Assembly: GCA_012103505.1 (NCBI GenBank)
Contig: WLWP01000001.1
Coordinates: forward strand, 3,658,001-3,722,000
Direction of reading: 5' to 3'
Length of the DNA stretch: 64,000 nucleotides
Source of the DNA: Pseudomonadales bacterium
Lineage (GTDB): Bacteria > Pseudomonadota > Gammaproteobacteria > Pseudomonadales > Azotimanducaceae
Both the position numbers and the translations under genes were made by a program. Shown here piece after piece: positions 44,677-51,416 of this stretch (position 1 is the stretch's first letter; each line of letters begins with the position of its first letter). A model generated the notes under the pieces. That model saw nothing but the letters and a program-made list of their open reading frames with translations, made no database searches and had not been told where the DNA came from.

Positions 44677-45132
44677 ATGAACTGGGATGCAATTGGAGCT
44701 ATTGCCGAACTTGGGGGCGCAATAGGCGTAATCGGATCCCTCGTATATCTTGGATTTCAGATTAGACAAAATTCTAAACACATTGAATCTTCGATATACC
44801 AATCTACCAATGATGTATTCGTAGAGTTTTTCTCAAATTTGGCCGCTGATTCGCACCTAGCGGACATTTGGTATTCAGAGATTGTGCGGGACAATGTCTC
44901 TAGTGAGAATTTGAACCAAGCGAGGGCGCTGCTGGTTGCATATTTCCTGGCACTCGAAAACAACTACCAGCATGAACAGGCAGGGCTTACAAACCGAGCA
45001 ACCTTATCGCACGACGTATACGCCTCCTTGTTCAAAGTGCCCTTCGTTCAAAATTGGATTAACCGTGAGGGCCGTGGACTTCTGACATCAAATTTTCTTG
45101 CCAGAATTGAAGAAATTCAAAATGCGACGTAG
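44677..45132 (+). CDS. cassette 29: single-TM cassette family protein (member 11)
   Basis: 151 residues from ATG 44677. MNWDAIGAIAELGGAIGVIG then SLVYLGFQIRQN is the family N-terminus. The rest has NDVFVEFFSNLAADSHLADI, LALENNYQHEQAGL and a divergent tail VQNWINREGRGLLTSNFLAR. It lies straight behind half an attC, so any leader present in relatives has been lost by the deletion. Confidence 0.77.
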   Translation: MNWDAIGAIAELGGAIGVIGSLVYLGFQIRQNSKHIESSIYQSTNDVFVEFFSNLAADSHLADIWYSEIVRDNVSSENLNQARALLVAYFLALENNYQHEQAGLTNRATLSHDVYASLFKVPFVQNWINREGRGLLTSNFLARIEEIQNAT

Positions 45133-45174
45133 ATATGCTCATCGCGAATCAAACTGCTAATTTAGGCAGCTCCC

Positions 45175-45208
45175 GCCTAACGTGTAGTTGGAGTGGATGG
45201 TGTTAGGC
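45175..45208 (+). repeat. attC 29, collapsed (34 bp)
   Basis: GCCTAAC at 45175 and GTTAGGC at 45202-45208 enclose only GTGTAGTTGGAGTGGATG, i.e. the left arm of a GTG-type site and almost none of the right. Confidence 0.82.
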
Positions 45209-45233
45209 GGAATAGCAAAGTCCACACGGCCGT

Positions 45234-45587
45234 ATGGTTAAGCAAACAAGAAAGAGGGTTTTCAAATTGCTCCACATAAACATCTATCCAATTAGAAAGG
45301 AAAAAGAATCGCGACTCCGAGCGTGGTTATCGGAACTCAACAATCGCGCCGATGAAGTTCGCCAGACTTTTGCGGATGAGTCCGTCCGCGCCGAACAGGC
45401 ATACATCGTTTCAACATCCGATGGTCCACTTTTGATCTACGCGATAGAAGCAGAGAACTTCGAGCAAGGTGCAAAGGCTTATGCATCGTCTACACATCCA
45501 ATCGATGCCCAGCACAAAGAAATTAAACTTGAATGCCTTGAGGCCCGCCTAGATCAGTTGCCAGACTACAGTGTGGCAATGCCATGA
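45234..45587 (+). CDS. cassette 30: DUF6176-like protein
   Basis: 117 residues. HINIYPIRKEKESRLRAWLS then ELNNRADEVRQTFADESVRA, GPLLIYAIEAENFEQGAKAY and THPIDAQHKEIKLECLE match the DUF6176 pattern, a small ferredoxin-like fold without a known reaction. The TGA stop (45585-45587) lies inside the extension element that precedes the next attC. Confidence 0.72.
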   Translation: MVKQTRKRVFKLLHINIYPIRKEKESRLRAWLSELNNRADEVRQTFADESVRAEQAYIVSTSDGPLLIYAIEAENFEQGAKAYASSTHPIDAQHKEIKLECLEARLDQLPDYSVAMP

Positions 45588-45614
45588 TACGCATTGCACC
45601 TATCACTAGTTTCC
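45583..45614 (+). repeat. 32-bp extension element g, next to attC 30
   Basis: CATGATACGCAT then TGCACCTATCACTAGTTTCC. It supplies the stop codon TGA of the gene before it. Confidence 0.65.
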
Positions 45615-45633
45615 GCCTAACGTGTGGTTAGGC
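45615..45633 (+). repeat. attC 30, collapsed (19 bp)
   Basis: GCCTAAC (45615) and GTTAGGC (45627-45633) separated by GTGTG. Only the two cores remain, yet the full extension element is still in place. Confidence 0.82.
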
Positions 45634-45636
45634 GTC

Positions 45637-45654
45637 ATGAGTAGATCTTCATGA
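45637..45654 (+). CDS. micro leader ORF of cassette 31 (5 codons)
   Basis: ATG AGT AGA TCT TCA TGA (MSRSS), stop overlapping the next ATG as ATGA. Confidence 0.5.
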   Translation: MSRSS

Positions 45655-46232
45655 ACTGGGAGGCAGCCGGCGCTATTGGGGAAATCGTTGGAGCGTTCGC
45701 GGTCGTCGTGACTTTGATTTATTTTGCTCTCCAGCTAAAACAAGCTCTGAGAGCTAACGAGACGCAGGGTACAGTCGTATCAAGCGAGTTATTCTCGAAG
45801 TGGAGAACTACCTTACTGGAGAATACCGACCTGGCTGTTACGCTTTCGAAAGCGAATCATGGGTTAGAACTATCAGATGCTGAAAGAACACAACTCTATG
45901 CGCTAGCCGACGAGCTGTTTACAGCAGCAGCCGTATCGTATGCAATCAGCCAGCACACGGGAGCCACCTATGAGCAGGCCGGTGAGATTAAGTACACGAT
46001 GAGTGTCCTTGAATCAAATCCTGGATTGATACCGGAATGGATGCGCATTCGTCCTATGGTGGAAATGGTTTCATCCGATTATGCAATTGGCATTGACGAG
46101 CAGATTAGTAATATGCACATATTCGAACACCGAACCAGACAAACGCCTAACGAGTGCATGGACTGGAACATTGACTGCGGTCTCCCCTTCGCTTCCGCTC
46201 CAGTCTCCATCAGTCAACGTCCAGTCACATAG
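45651..46232 (+). CDS. cassette 31: single-TM cassette family protein (member 12), reads through its attC
   Basis: 193 residues. NWEAAGAIGEIVGAFAVVVT then LIYFALQLKQ is the family start. LFSKWRTTLLENTDLAVTLS and YEQAGEIKYTMSVLESNPGL are shared with cassettes 10 and 33, a subgroup. The frame misses the TAA of the attC core and runs about 28 codons into the attC (ending ISQRPVT), unlike its relatives, so a small indel near 46090-46145 is possible. Start overlaps the MSRSS leader. Confidence 0.75.
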   Translation: MNWEAAGAIGEIVGAFAVVVTLIYFALQLKQALRANETQGTVVSSELFSKWRTTLLENTDLAVTLSKANHGLELSDAERTQLYALADELFTAAAVSYAISQHTGATYEQAGEIKYTMSVLESNPGLIPEWMRIRPMVEMVSSDYAIGIDEQISNMHIFEHRTRQTPNECMDWNIDCGLPFASAPVSISQRPVT

Positions 46233-46243
46233 TGGTGTTAGGC
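46145..46243 (+). repeat. attC 31 (99 bp)
   Basis: GCCTAAC at 46145 to GTTAGGC at 46237-46243. Confidence 0.92.
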
Positions 46244-46294
46244 GTCTTGAGTGACTAGATCCAGTAAGAGACTAAAACTCCTAGTCTGTGTGAC
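46244..46294 (+). repeat. remnant of a second copy of cassette 17
   Basis: The first 48 bp match 37508-37555 with two or three differences (including the GTG start and the first dozen codons), then the sequence jumps to an attC. Nearly the whole gene is missing. Confidence 0.8.
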
Positions 46295-46367
46295 ACCTAA
46301 CGAGTGCATAGACTGGAACGCTGACAGCCGACTTCGTTCAACGTCCAGTCATACAGTAGTGTTAGGC
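46295..46367 (+). repeat. attC 32, shortened (73 bp)
   Basis: ACCTAAC at 46295 to GTTAGGC at 46361-46367; 26 bp shorter in the centre than its relatives. Confidence 0.85.
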
Positions 46368-46370
46368 GTC

Positions 46371-46388
46371 ATGGATAGATCATCATGA
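46371..46388 (+). CDS. micro leader ORF of cassette 33 (5 codons)
   Basis: ATG GAT AGA TCA TCA TGA (MDRSS), stop overlapping ATG 46385. Confidence 0.5.
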   Translation: MDRSS

Positions 46389-46873
46389 ATTGGGACGCTG
46401 CTGGCGCCATCGGAGAAATCGTCGGTGCAATCGCGGTAACCGCTACGCTGTTCTACTTAGCTCTACAGACAAAACGCGCCCGTCAATCTGCTGACGCGCA
46501 AGGCACGATCCAAAGCGCCTCAATGCACGCTGAATGGCGTAGAGCGGTAATGCAGAACTCAGAAATCTCTCGTCTCATCGCAAAGGCAAATCAAGGCCAA
46601 GAGCTCACCGAGTCTGAGGAGATTCAAATGAGAAATACAGCTGAAGAGCTATTTGTCGCGGGTTGTACTTCCTACGTAAACGGTAAACTATCCGGTGTCG
46701 CGCATAACTTAGGCGCTGAACTGGAGTATATGGCAACTATGCTCATTGAAAACCCAGGACTCGAACCGCATTGGGAAAGATTCGCCTATGTAATCGAAGT
46801 AGTATCGGGGGAGTTTAAGTCAGGTGTCGATGACCTTATTATGAGAAAGAAGGGAAATGATGCTGACGCCTAA
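46385..46873 (+). CDS. cassette 33: single-TM cassette family protein (member 13)
   Basis: 162 residues. MNWDAAGAIGEIVGAIAVTA then TLFYLALQTKR is the helix; MHAEWRRAVMQNSEISRLIA, KANQGQELTESEEIQMRNTA and EYMATMLIENPGLEPHWERF are the traits of the cassette 10/31 subgroup. It ends ADA with the attC stop. Start overlaps the MDRSS leader. Confidence 0.79.
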   Translation: MNWDAAGAIGEIVGAIAVTATLFYLALQTKRARQSADAQGTIQSASMHAEWRRAVMQNSEISRLIAKANQGQELTESEEIQMRNTAEELFVAGCTSYVNGKLSGVAHNLGAELEYMATMLIENPGLEPHWERFAYVIEVVSGEFKSGVDDLIMRKKGNDADA

Positions 46874-46966
46874 CGAAAGCATGGACTTGTCGACTGACAA
46901 CAGTCCTCACAGCGCTTCCGCTCCGCTCCGGCTCTGTCAATCGCCAGTCATGCTGTGGTGTTAGGC
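46868..46966 (+). repeat. attC 33 (99 bp)
   Basis: GCCTAAC at 46868 to GTTAGGC at 46960-46966. Confidence 0.92.
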
Positions 46967-46974
46967 GTCTTGGT

Positions 46975-47427
46975 ATAAGTATTCAAGACATAGGCAGTAT
47001 AGGCGAGCTACTCGCTGCTATAGCTACACTTGGCACACTTATCTATCTTGCGGCGCAAATCCGGCAGAACTCTAAAATGATGCGCGCTAACACTAAGCAA
47101 GCGATTTCAGATTCAACACAAGCGCTTCTCTTTACGGCCAATGAAAACCCTGACACTTTCGGCAAACTCGTTTTCGGAGGCGAGCTCAACTTAACTGAGC
47201 GAATGCGCGTTTATATCTTTATACGGGCAACCTTGCGCGGATTTGAAACTCAACTCTTTCACTATAAATCGGGTCTTCTTGATGAAGAAGAGTGGCAAAC
47301 ACTCCAAAATACCATTCATACCACTATGGCTTATCCTGGCGCAGTAGAGGTCTGGCCGGAACTCAGAGATGTGATCTCTCCCGAGCTTCGGGATCTAATC
47401 GATAAGGGTAAATCAGATGACGCCTAA
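46975..47427 (+). CDS. cassette 34: single-TM cassette family protein (member 14), ATA in place of start
   Basis: 150 residues if begun at ATA 46975. The reading ISIQDIGSIGELLAAIATLG then TLIYLAAQIRQN lines up with the cassette 24 protein, whose ATG stands at the same place (ATGAGTATTCAAGA there, ATAAGTATTCAAGA here). No ATG, GTG or TTG occurs in frame between the attC core and this point. The first standard start is ATG 47077, which would drop the membrane helix. So either ATA is used or the start has been lost. Tail: EVWPELRDVISPELRDLID. Confidence 0.65.
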   Translation: MSIQDIGSIGELLAAIATLGTLIYLAAQIRQNSKMMRANTKQAISDSTQALLFTANENPDTFGKLVFGGELNLTERMRVYIFIRATLRGFETQLFHYKSGLLDEEEWQTLQNTIHTTMAYPGAVEVWPELRDVISPELRDLIDKGKSDDA

Positions 47428-47520
47428 CGAGAGCATTGACTGGACGACTGACAGCAGTCCTCACTGCGCTTCCGCTCCGTTGCGGCTCTGTCAATTGCCA
47501 GTCATACAGTGGTGCTAGGC
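47422..47520 (+). repeat. attC 34 (99 bp)
   Basis: GCCTAAC at 47422; right core GCTAGGC at 47514-47520, which also forms the stop codon (CTA, i.e. TAG on the minus strand) of the reversed antitoxin gene that follows. Confidence 0.9.
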
Positions 47521-47844
47521 GGCTTTTCGAGCTGTTAGCGCGCGGCTGATGTCTTTACGCGTTGCTCCAAGAGCAAACATTCCCTTAAACAGTAGATCCG
47601 TACTCACACTAGGGTCTCCAGCCTCCATCTTTGCAACTCTTGATTGACTCGACCCAATCATTTTTGACATCTCAGTTTGGCTGACCCTTTTGGATTGCCG
47701 AAGCTCCTTGAAAGACTTCGCCAACAAAACTTTCGTTTCGATGTAAGCACTTTCTTCATCCGTGAGCCCAAGGAATTCCTCGGTGCTACTTACCTTGTAT
47801 CCCTTACTTTCGAGTAGTCTCTTTTTACCTTGTTTCATCGTCAT
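47515..47844 (-). CDS. cassette 35 (reversed): HigA-like XRE antitoxin
   Basis: 109 residues. A polar N-terminus is followed by a helix-turn-helix (FKELRQSKRVSQTEMSKMIG then SSQSRVAKMEAGDPSVS), then LLFKGMFALGATRKDISRAL. This is the antitoxin type paired with DUF891/RelE-like toxins and it lies 27 bp downstream of such a toxin gene. The stop TAG is supplied by the right core of attC 34. Confidence 0.85.
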   Translation of the reverse strand: MTMKQGKKRLLESKGYKVSSTEEFLGLTDEESAYIETKVLLAKSFKELRQSKRVSQTEMSKMIGSSQSRVAKMEAGDPSVSTDLLFKGMFALGATRKDISRALTARKAA

Positions 47845-47871
47845 ACCCTCGTGTTCGTCGCTTGCATGTAT

Positions 47872-48161
47872 CTACAACCGATTTTGGTGTTTTGCGGTTT
47901 TCTTCGAAAACACTTCCAGAATCACAATCGCGTCATCGTCAGTTCTGTATACAATTCTCCAAATCCATCATCGTCCGTGATTCTAAGTTCATGACACCGC
48001 TTACCAATGCTAGGTATTGGTCTGGAATGTGGGATTCCAATACTGAGTCTATGTTGTAGTAAGCGTAGTAAGTATCCAGCTTCCATCCGGGCTGTGCACG
48101 AAAACGGGGGTGTCTCTACTTCTCCATGAAGCCATACTAGTGGCTTATCGCTTTGACTCAT
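47872..48161 (-). pseudogene. cassette 35 (reversed): RelE/DUF891-type toxin, frameshifted
   Basis: From ATG 48161: SQSDKPLVWLHGEVETPPFS, ARMEAGYLLRLLQHRLSI, PHSRPIPSIGKRCHELRITD, the standard DUF891 toxin. At a run of T (GGATTTGGAG on the minus strand, near 47955) the frame slips; in the next frame WRIVYRTDDDAIVILEVFSK then KTAKHQNRL and the stop at 47872 complete the family. One missing T accounts for it. As it stands the first frame stops at 47922 and the product lacks the catalytic C-terminal strands. Confidence 0.8.
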
Positions 48162-48172
48162 TGAGCAATACC

Positions 48173-48188
48173 ATGTCATATATGACAT
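48173..48188. promoter_or_regulatory. operator palindrome of the reversed HigBA-like module
   Basis: Perfect 16-bp palindrome ATGTCATATATGACAT, 11 bp upstream of the toxin start. Confidence 0.6.
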
Positions 48189-48215
48189 ATTCACAACCTA
48201 CCTTTTGCTTCAGTT

Positions 48216-48247
48216 CATGAAACGTACTGCACCTATCTCTCGTCTCC
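48216..48247 (+). repeat. 32-bp extension element h, next to attC 35
   Basis: CATGAAACG then TACTGCACCTATCTCTCG then TCTCC up to the left core; follows the promoter side of a reversed cassette. Confidence 0.7.
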
Positions 48248-48269
48248 GCCTAACGTGTAGTTGTTAGGC
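48248..48269 (+). repeat. attC 35, collapsed (22 bp)
   Basis: GCCTAAC (48248) and GTTAGGC (48263-48269) separated by GTGTAGTT. Confidence 0.82.
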
Positions 48270-48283
48270 GACTAGGCTAGGCG

Positions 48284-48673
48284 ATGCTAAACATTAAGGT
48301 CTTATTGGTGGCTTCACTCACCCTACCAAGCACTGTCTTTGGCCAGGGGAACAGTGTTAGCTGGCCAGAACTATCAAATTTCAGTTTTGTCTCTGGCCGT
48401 GCGGCTACAGATACGGACGCAAAGGCAGGTAGCGCAGCTTTCGTGCTAAAAGCGAACGATGTCGTCGTTGGCGAGCCATTGGATCTCGAGATCCCTCAAT
48501 ACGCAGTACACGTTAATGTGGAAACGGGAGCGAGAACCAGGGTAGTTTTAATTCAGGCGGAGGGTTTTGAAGGCATGAAAATTCTCGGAGCGATTGAGGT
48601 TGATTCAGGCGGAACGATGGCAGGCCTGTTCACTGAATTTGAACTGCTCGGGACTCGTATTCCATCAGATTAA
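48284..48673 (+). CDS. cassette 36: secreted protein of unknown function
   Basis: 129 residues. Signal peptide KVLLVASLTLPSTVFG with cleavage near GQG. The mature part is beta-rich (SFVSGRAATDTDAKAGSAAF, PQYAVHVNVETGARTRVVLI, QAEGFEGMKILGAIEVDSGG) with no cysteines or clear active site. No family recognised. Confidence 0.6.
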   Translation: MLNIKVLLVASLTLPSTVFGQGNSVSWPELSNFSFVSGRAATDTDAKAGSAAFVLKANDVVVGEPLDLEIPQYAVHVNVETGARTRVVLIQAEGFEGMKILGAIEVDSGGTMAGLFTEFELLGTRIPSD

Positions 48674-48716
48674 TAGCGTGAATTCGTCTAATCTTGTTCG
48701 GAGGGTCCCGATATCC

Positions 48717-48814
48717 GCCTAACGAGCAGTTGGAGCGGAACCATTGACCTTCTCCTTGGACTGCTTCCGCAGTCCGTCATCGCTGTCAACCTCTACCCCA
48801 GCATGGTGTTAGGC
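48717..48814 (+). repeat. attC 36 (98 bp)
   Basis: GCCTAAC at 48717 to GTTAGGC at 48808-48814. Confidence 0.92.
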
Positions 48815-48821
48815 GGATAGT

Positions 48822-48898
48822 TTGGATACCCAGGCGATCGAAATATTCGCTGAGATCTCAATCGCAGTACTGGGCTTTTCCGGGATTACAGCAAGCGT
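48822..48898 (+). pseudogene. cassette 37: N-terminal fragment of a four-TM cassette family protein
   Basis: From TTG 48822: QAIEIFAEISIAVLGFSGIT, the family opening (compare IAEVSVAIIGFSGI at 62536). After about 25 codons the gene is cut and an extension element begins. Confidence 0.68.
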
Positions 48899-48924
48899 GA
48901 ATACTGCACCTATCTCCAGTTTCC
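48896..48924 (+). repeat. 32-bp extension element i, next to attC 37
   Basis: CGTGAA then TACTGCACCTATCTCCAG then TTTCC; three bases shorter than the consensus. Confidence 0.68.
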
Positions 48925-48962
48925 GCCTAACGTGTAGTTGGAGTGATGGCTGACCCCAGGTT
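48925..48962 (+). repeat. attC 37, left half only
   Basis: GCCTAAC at 48925 plus the left arm to about 48962, then the coding region of cassette 38 without a right core. Confidence 0.75.
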
Positions 48963-49269
48963 TGAAACAGGACGTAACCCATCAGCAAAAGAATTATGGG
49001 AAGCTGAAAGGGTTCTTCAGCTCCATCCCGAACAACAGCGGACACATCCTTCAGCGCTCTCCGCAGACCCAGAAAAACTGCTGCACATAAACACTTATGG
49101 CTGTGTACCCGATTTTTATGTTGATCAACCTTTTATTTGCAGAGGCTGTGGTAAGCAAGAGATTTGGAAAGCTCGGAATCAAAAATGGTACTACGAAGAG
49201 GCCAAAGGTCACACCGATGCAAAAGCGGTAGAATGCAACTCATGTCGAACGCAGAAGAAGAGCGTATAG
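48946..49269 (+). CDS. cassette 38: zinc-ribbon protein with attC-derived N-terminus
   Basis: 107 residues from ATG 48946. The first codons (MADPRF) are attC sequence. The C-terminal half is a probable zinc ribbon: QPFICRGCGKQEIWKARNQK then WYYEEAKG and VECNSCRTQ, i.e. two CxxC pairs with the WxxxxQxWYY signature of the zf-trcl type. It may bind nucleic acid or protein; function unknown. The junction with attC 37 lies near 48963. Confidence 0.7.
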   Translation: MADPRFETGRNPSAKELWEAERVLQLHPEQQRTHPSALSADPEKLLHINTYGCVPDFYVDQPFICRGCGKQEIWKARNQKWYYEEAKGHTDAKAVECNSCRTQKKSV

Positions 49270-49285
49270 AAATTGTTTTACCTGC

Positions 49286-49317
49286 CATGAAACGCACTGC
49301 ACCTGTTTTCAGTTTCC
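49286..49317 (+). repeat. 32-bp extension element j, next to attC 38
   Basis: CATGAAACGCAC then TGCACCTGTTTTCAGTTTCC up to the left core. Confidence 0.65.
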
Positions 49318-49416
49318 GCCTAACGTGTAGTTGGAGTGGATGGCTGACCTCAGGTTCGGTTTCGCTGCCGCAAAACCTCCCTGGCGCCTCAACCACCACT
49401 CAACATGGTGTTAAGC
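49318..49416 (+). repeat. attC 38 (99 bp)
   Basis: GCCTAAC at 49318; right core GTTAAGC (49410-49416), one change. GTG-type. Confidence 0.88.
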
Positions 49417-49452
49417 GAATAGGTTTGCGACTACCAAGATATAGAGATTAGT

Positions 49453-49896
49453 ATGGCTAAAATCTGTAACCAAGCGCAAGACTGGCTTGATCATCACTAT
49501 TCATTCGGCCACGCCATTGCGTTGCGTTACTTCAGTATGGAGTGCACCGGGCGAATCAATAGAGATGACTTTGATCCAAAAACTGATACGGATCTACTCG
49601 CACACGTAAAGGAATGCTCAGAATGCTACGCTTGGATCGTCGAGAACGTCGGTCTAGAACTACTGGAGCGCCAAAAACGCCTTACCGAATACTGCTGTCC
49701 AGTCCTATTTGGAGCTGTTGAGGAGCCGAAGGGTGGCAACCTGCAACTTAAACTCACCCCCTACCCACAGCGCGACGGCGGCCATAATTGGAGTCTTTCA
49801 TTGGATTCTGGTTCCGGCGAGGAGAGTACTTTGATAGTAAATTTTTGCCCATTCTGCGGCAACCTAATCCAAACTGCAGACCACAGTTCCCTTTGA
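49453..49896 (+). CDS. cassette 39: Cys-containing protein of unknown function
   Basis: 147 residues from ATG 49453. HVKECSECYAWI in the first half looks like the metal site of zf-HC2-type domains; CPFCGN near the end and CC at about 78 could bind another metal. DWLDHHYSFGHAIALRYFSM opens it. Cytoplasmic by lack of signals. No family firmly recognised. Confidence 0.6.
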   Translation: MAKICNQAQDWLDHHYSFGHAIALRYFSMECTGRINRDDFDPKTDTDLLAHVKECSECYAWIVENVGLELLERQKRLTEYCCPVLFGAVEEPKGGNLQLKLTPYPQRDGGHNWSLSLDSGSGEESTLIVNFCPFCGNLIQTADHSSL

Positions 49897-49911
49897 AGCT
49901 ATGCTTCTTCT

Positions 49912-49943
49912 CATGATTCGCACCGCACCAATCTCCAGTCTCC
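49912..49943 (+). repeat. 32-bp extension element k, next to attC 39
   Basis: CATGATTCGCAC then CGCACCAATCTCCAG then TCTCC up to the left core. Confidence 0.65.
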
Positions 49944-49986
49944 GCCTAACGTGTAATCGAATGGATGGCTCAACATTGTGTTATGC
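49944..49986 (+). repeat. attC 39, shortened (43 bp)
   Basis: GCCTAAC at 49944; right core GTTATGC at 49980-49986; only GTGTAATCGAATGGATGG then CTCAACATT lies between. Confidence 0.75.
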
Positions 49987-50056
49987 GTCGTTAAAGGAAC
50001 TGCCGAGCCCAACTGAGCGAAGGTTCCGTATTGGTTAAATGCTACATGGCGCTCCG

Positions 50057-50749
50057 ATGAGACTCCGAATTAGCAAAATTATCCTATTGGGATTGATAAC
50101 CAATTCTGATATTCACGCCAACGAACCTACAACGACATCTCCTGCTCACTTCGGCGAGAGCGCGCCGTCAATAGTAAACAGCTTTGAGTTTCCAAAAGTG
50201 GAAGGACACATAAATCAATTCGTGACTTGTGCAGCCTATGTATGGGTGAATGGCAAAATAGGCTCTCCGATTTGTCAACGCGATAGCGAGAACGAGTGGT
50301 TCGTACGGGAGGTTATGGGGCGGGTATGGGGTAAGAAAATTTCTCCCGCTCGTATCGATGGCAAGGGTCGACTCGTCTGGTTCCAATTTTCGGTTTGGTT
50401 CCAACGCGATGACTCCGGAGAGCGAGTCATCCTAAGCCCTAATAACGGTGCGGAAATGTCGCGGTTAGGTCAGTCGTACATCTCTGCGCAAGGGTACGGC
50501 CGCGTTCTCGCGAAGTTTCCTCTTTGCGTAGTTCGGGCAAATAATGCATGGGTAGAGGTTGTTATAACCGCGAATGGTACGCCCAAGGATTCAAAAGTTA
50601 TTAGAGGTCAGCTGTCGCCAAGTTGCACAAATCGACTTCTCAAATATGTTTTGAGCAGAAAGTACATTCCTGCGTTTTCCGAAAACAAACCAGTCGAGAG
50701 CCGGTTGGTTGAGTGGTACGGGAAGGCCAAAAGGAACACGCGAATGTAG
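50057..50749 (+). CDS. cassette 40: secreted/periplasmic protein of unknown function
   Basis: 230 residues from ATG 50057; an in-frame ATG at 50039 is possible. The N-terminus RLRISKIILLGLITNSDIHA is a signal peptide. The mature part has FVTCAAYVWVNGKIGSPICQ, WFQFSVWFQRDDSGERVILS, and AWVEVVITANGTPKDSKVIR then LLKYVLSRKYIPAF, the last resembling TonB C-terminal-type folds (V.V.I...G.....V). That resemblance is weak. The largest single cassette gene here. Confidence 0.58.
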   Translation: MRLRISKIILLGLITNSDIHANEPTTTSPAHFGESAPSIVNSFEFPKVEGHINQFVTCAAYVWVNGKIGSPICQRDSENEWFVREVMGRVWGKKISPARIDGKGRLVWFQFSVWFQRDDSGERVILSPNNGAEMSRLGQSYISAQGYGRVLAKFPLCVVRANNAWVEVVITANGTPKDSKVIRGQLSPSCTNRLLKYVLSRKYIPAFSENKPVESRLVEWYGKAKRNTRM

Positions 50750-50912
50750 AGGCCTCGCCGCTACTGTGGTCTCTGTACGCAGGCGTTCAGAGAGAGCATG
50801 ATGAAGATCAGCGTAGTGGCAGTGGCATTTAGTGACACAAGGAGAAAGTGTGACTAGGCGAAACTACCATATTCACTATAGTGAGAGGTCGCTGGCCGTA
50901 AGTTCAATACCC

Positions 50913-50940
50913 GCCTAACGTGTAGTTGGAGGGGGTGGCA
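50913..50940 (+). repeat. attC 40, left half only
   Basis: GCCTAACGTGTAGTTGGAG at 50913-50931 followed by GGGGTGG and the next gene. No right core. The 160 bp before it hold no gene I can support. Confidence 0.7.
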
Positions 50941-50942
50941 GA

Positions 50943-51371
50943 ATGGAAACTATGCTCCAAGAAATCACTGATCGATTCACCGCACGATTAGACGCTTATA
51001 CCGATCTGGCAGATCTTCTGGACGACAATTTGCTCGGTCAAAGAATAGATGTACCCAAACACAAGTCCCTCGCCGAACACTTATGGTGCATCGTAGGCGC
51101 AAGGGAAAGCTACTCAAAGGCTATCGACGAAGGCGAGTGGTCTGGATTCAGTTGTTCGCTACAAGCGCTTACAACTAAAGACATTCAATCTAAGCTAATA
51201 GAATCAGCATCACGAGCTACGGAAGTTATCCTTGCTGTAGAGGACTGGACTCCCGAACGCACTAAACTCCTGGCCACACTGGTTGAACACGAGACAATGC
51301 ACGAAGGCCAAATTATCCGTCATATGTACGCCATAGGTCGTACGCTCCCGGAGTCATGGGTATGGGCATAG
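50943..51371 (+). CDS. cassette 41: DinB-like protein
   Basis: 142 residues. Four-helix DinB/YfiT-type layout with the metal-site histidines: KSLAEHLWCIVGARESY carries the first, and EHETMHEGQIIRHMY the other two. Proteins of this superfamily bind divalent metal and often act as thiol S-transferases; the substrate here is unknown. The gene follows half an attC directly, so any 5' cassette end has been lost. Confidence 0.78.
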   Translation: METMLQEITDRFTARLDAYTDLADLLDDNLLGQRIDVPKHKSLAEHLWCIVGARESYSKAIDEGEWSGFSCSLQALTTKDIQSKLIESASRATEVILAVEDWTPERTKLLATLVEHETMHEGQIIRHMYAIGRTLPESWVWA

Positions 51372-51416
51372 AGTCACTAGTATCGACAGATCGCGAGGTG
51401 AGATTTATCAGCCCCC

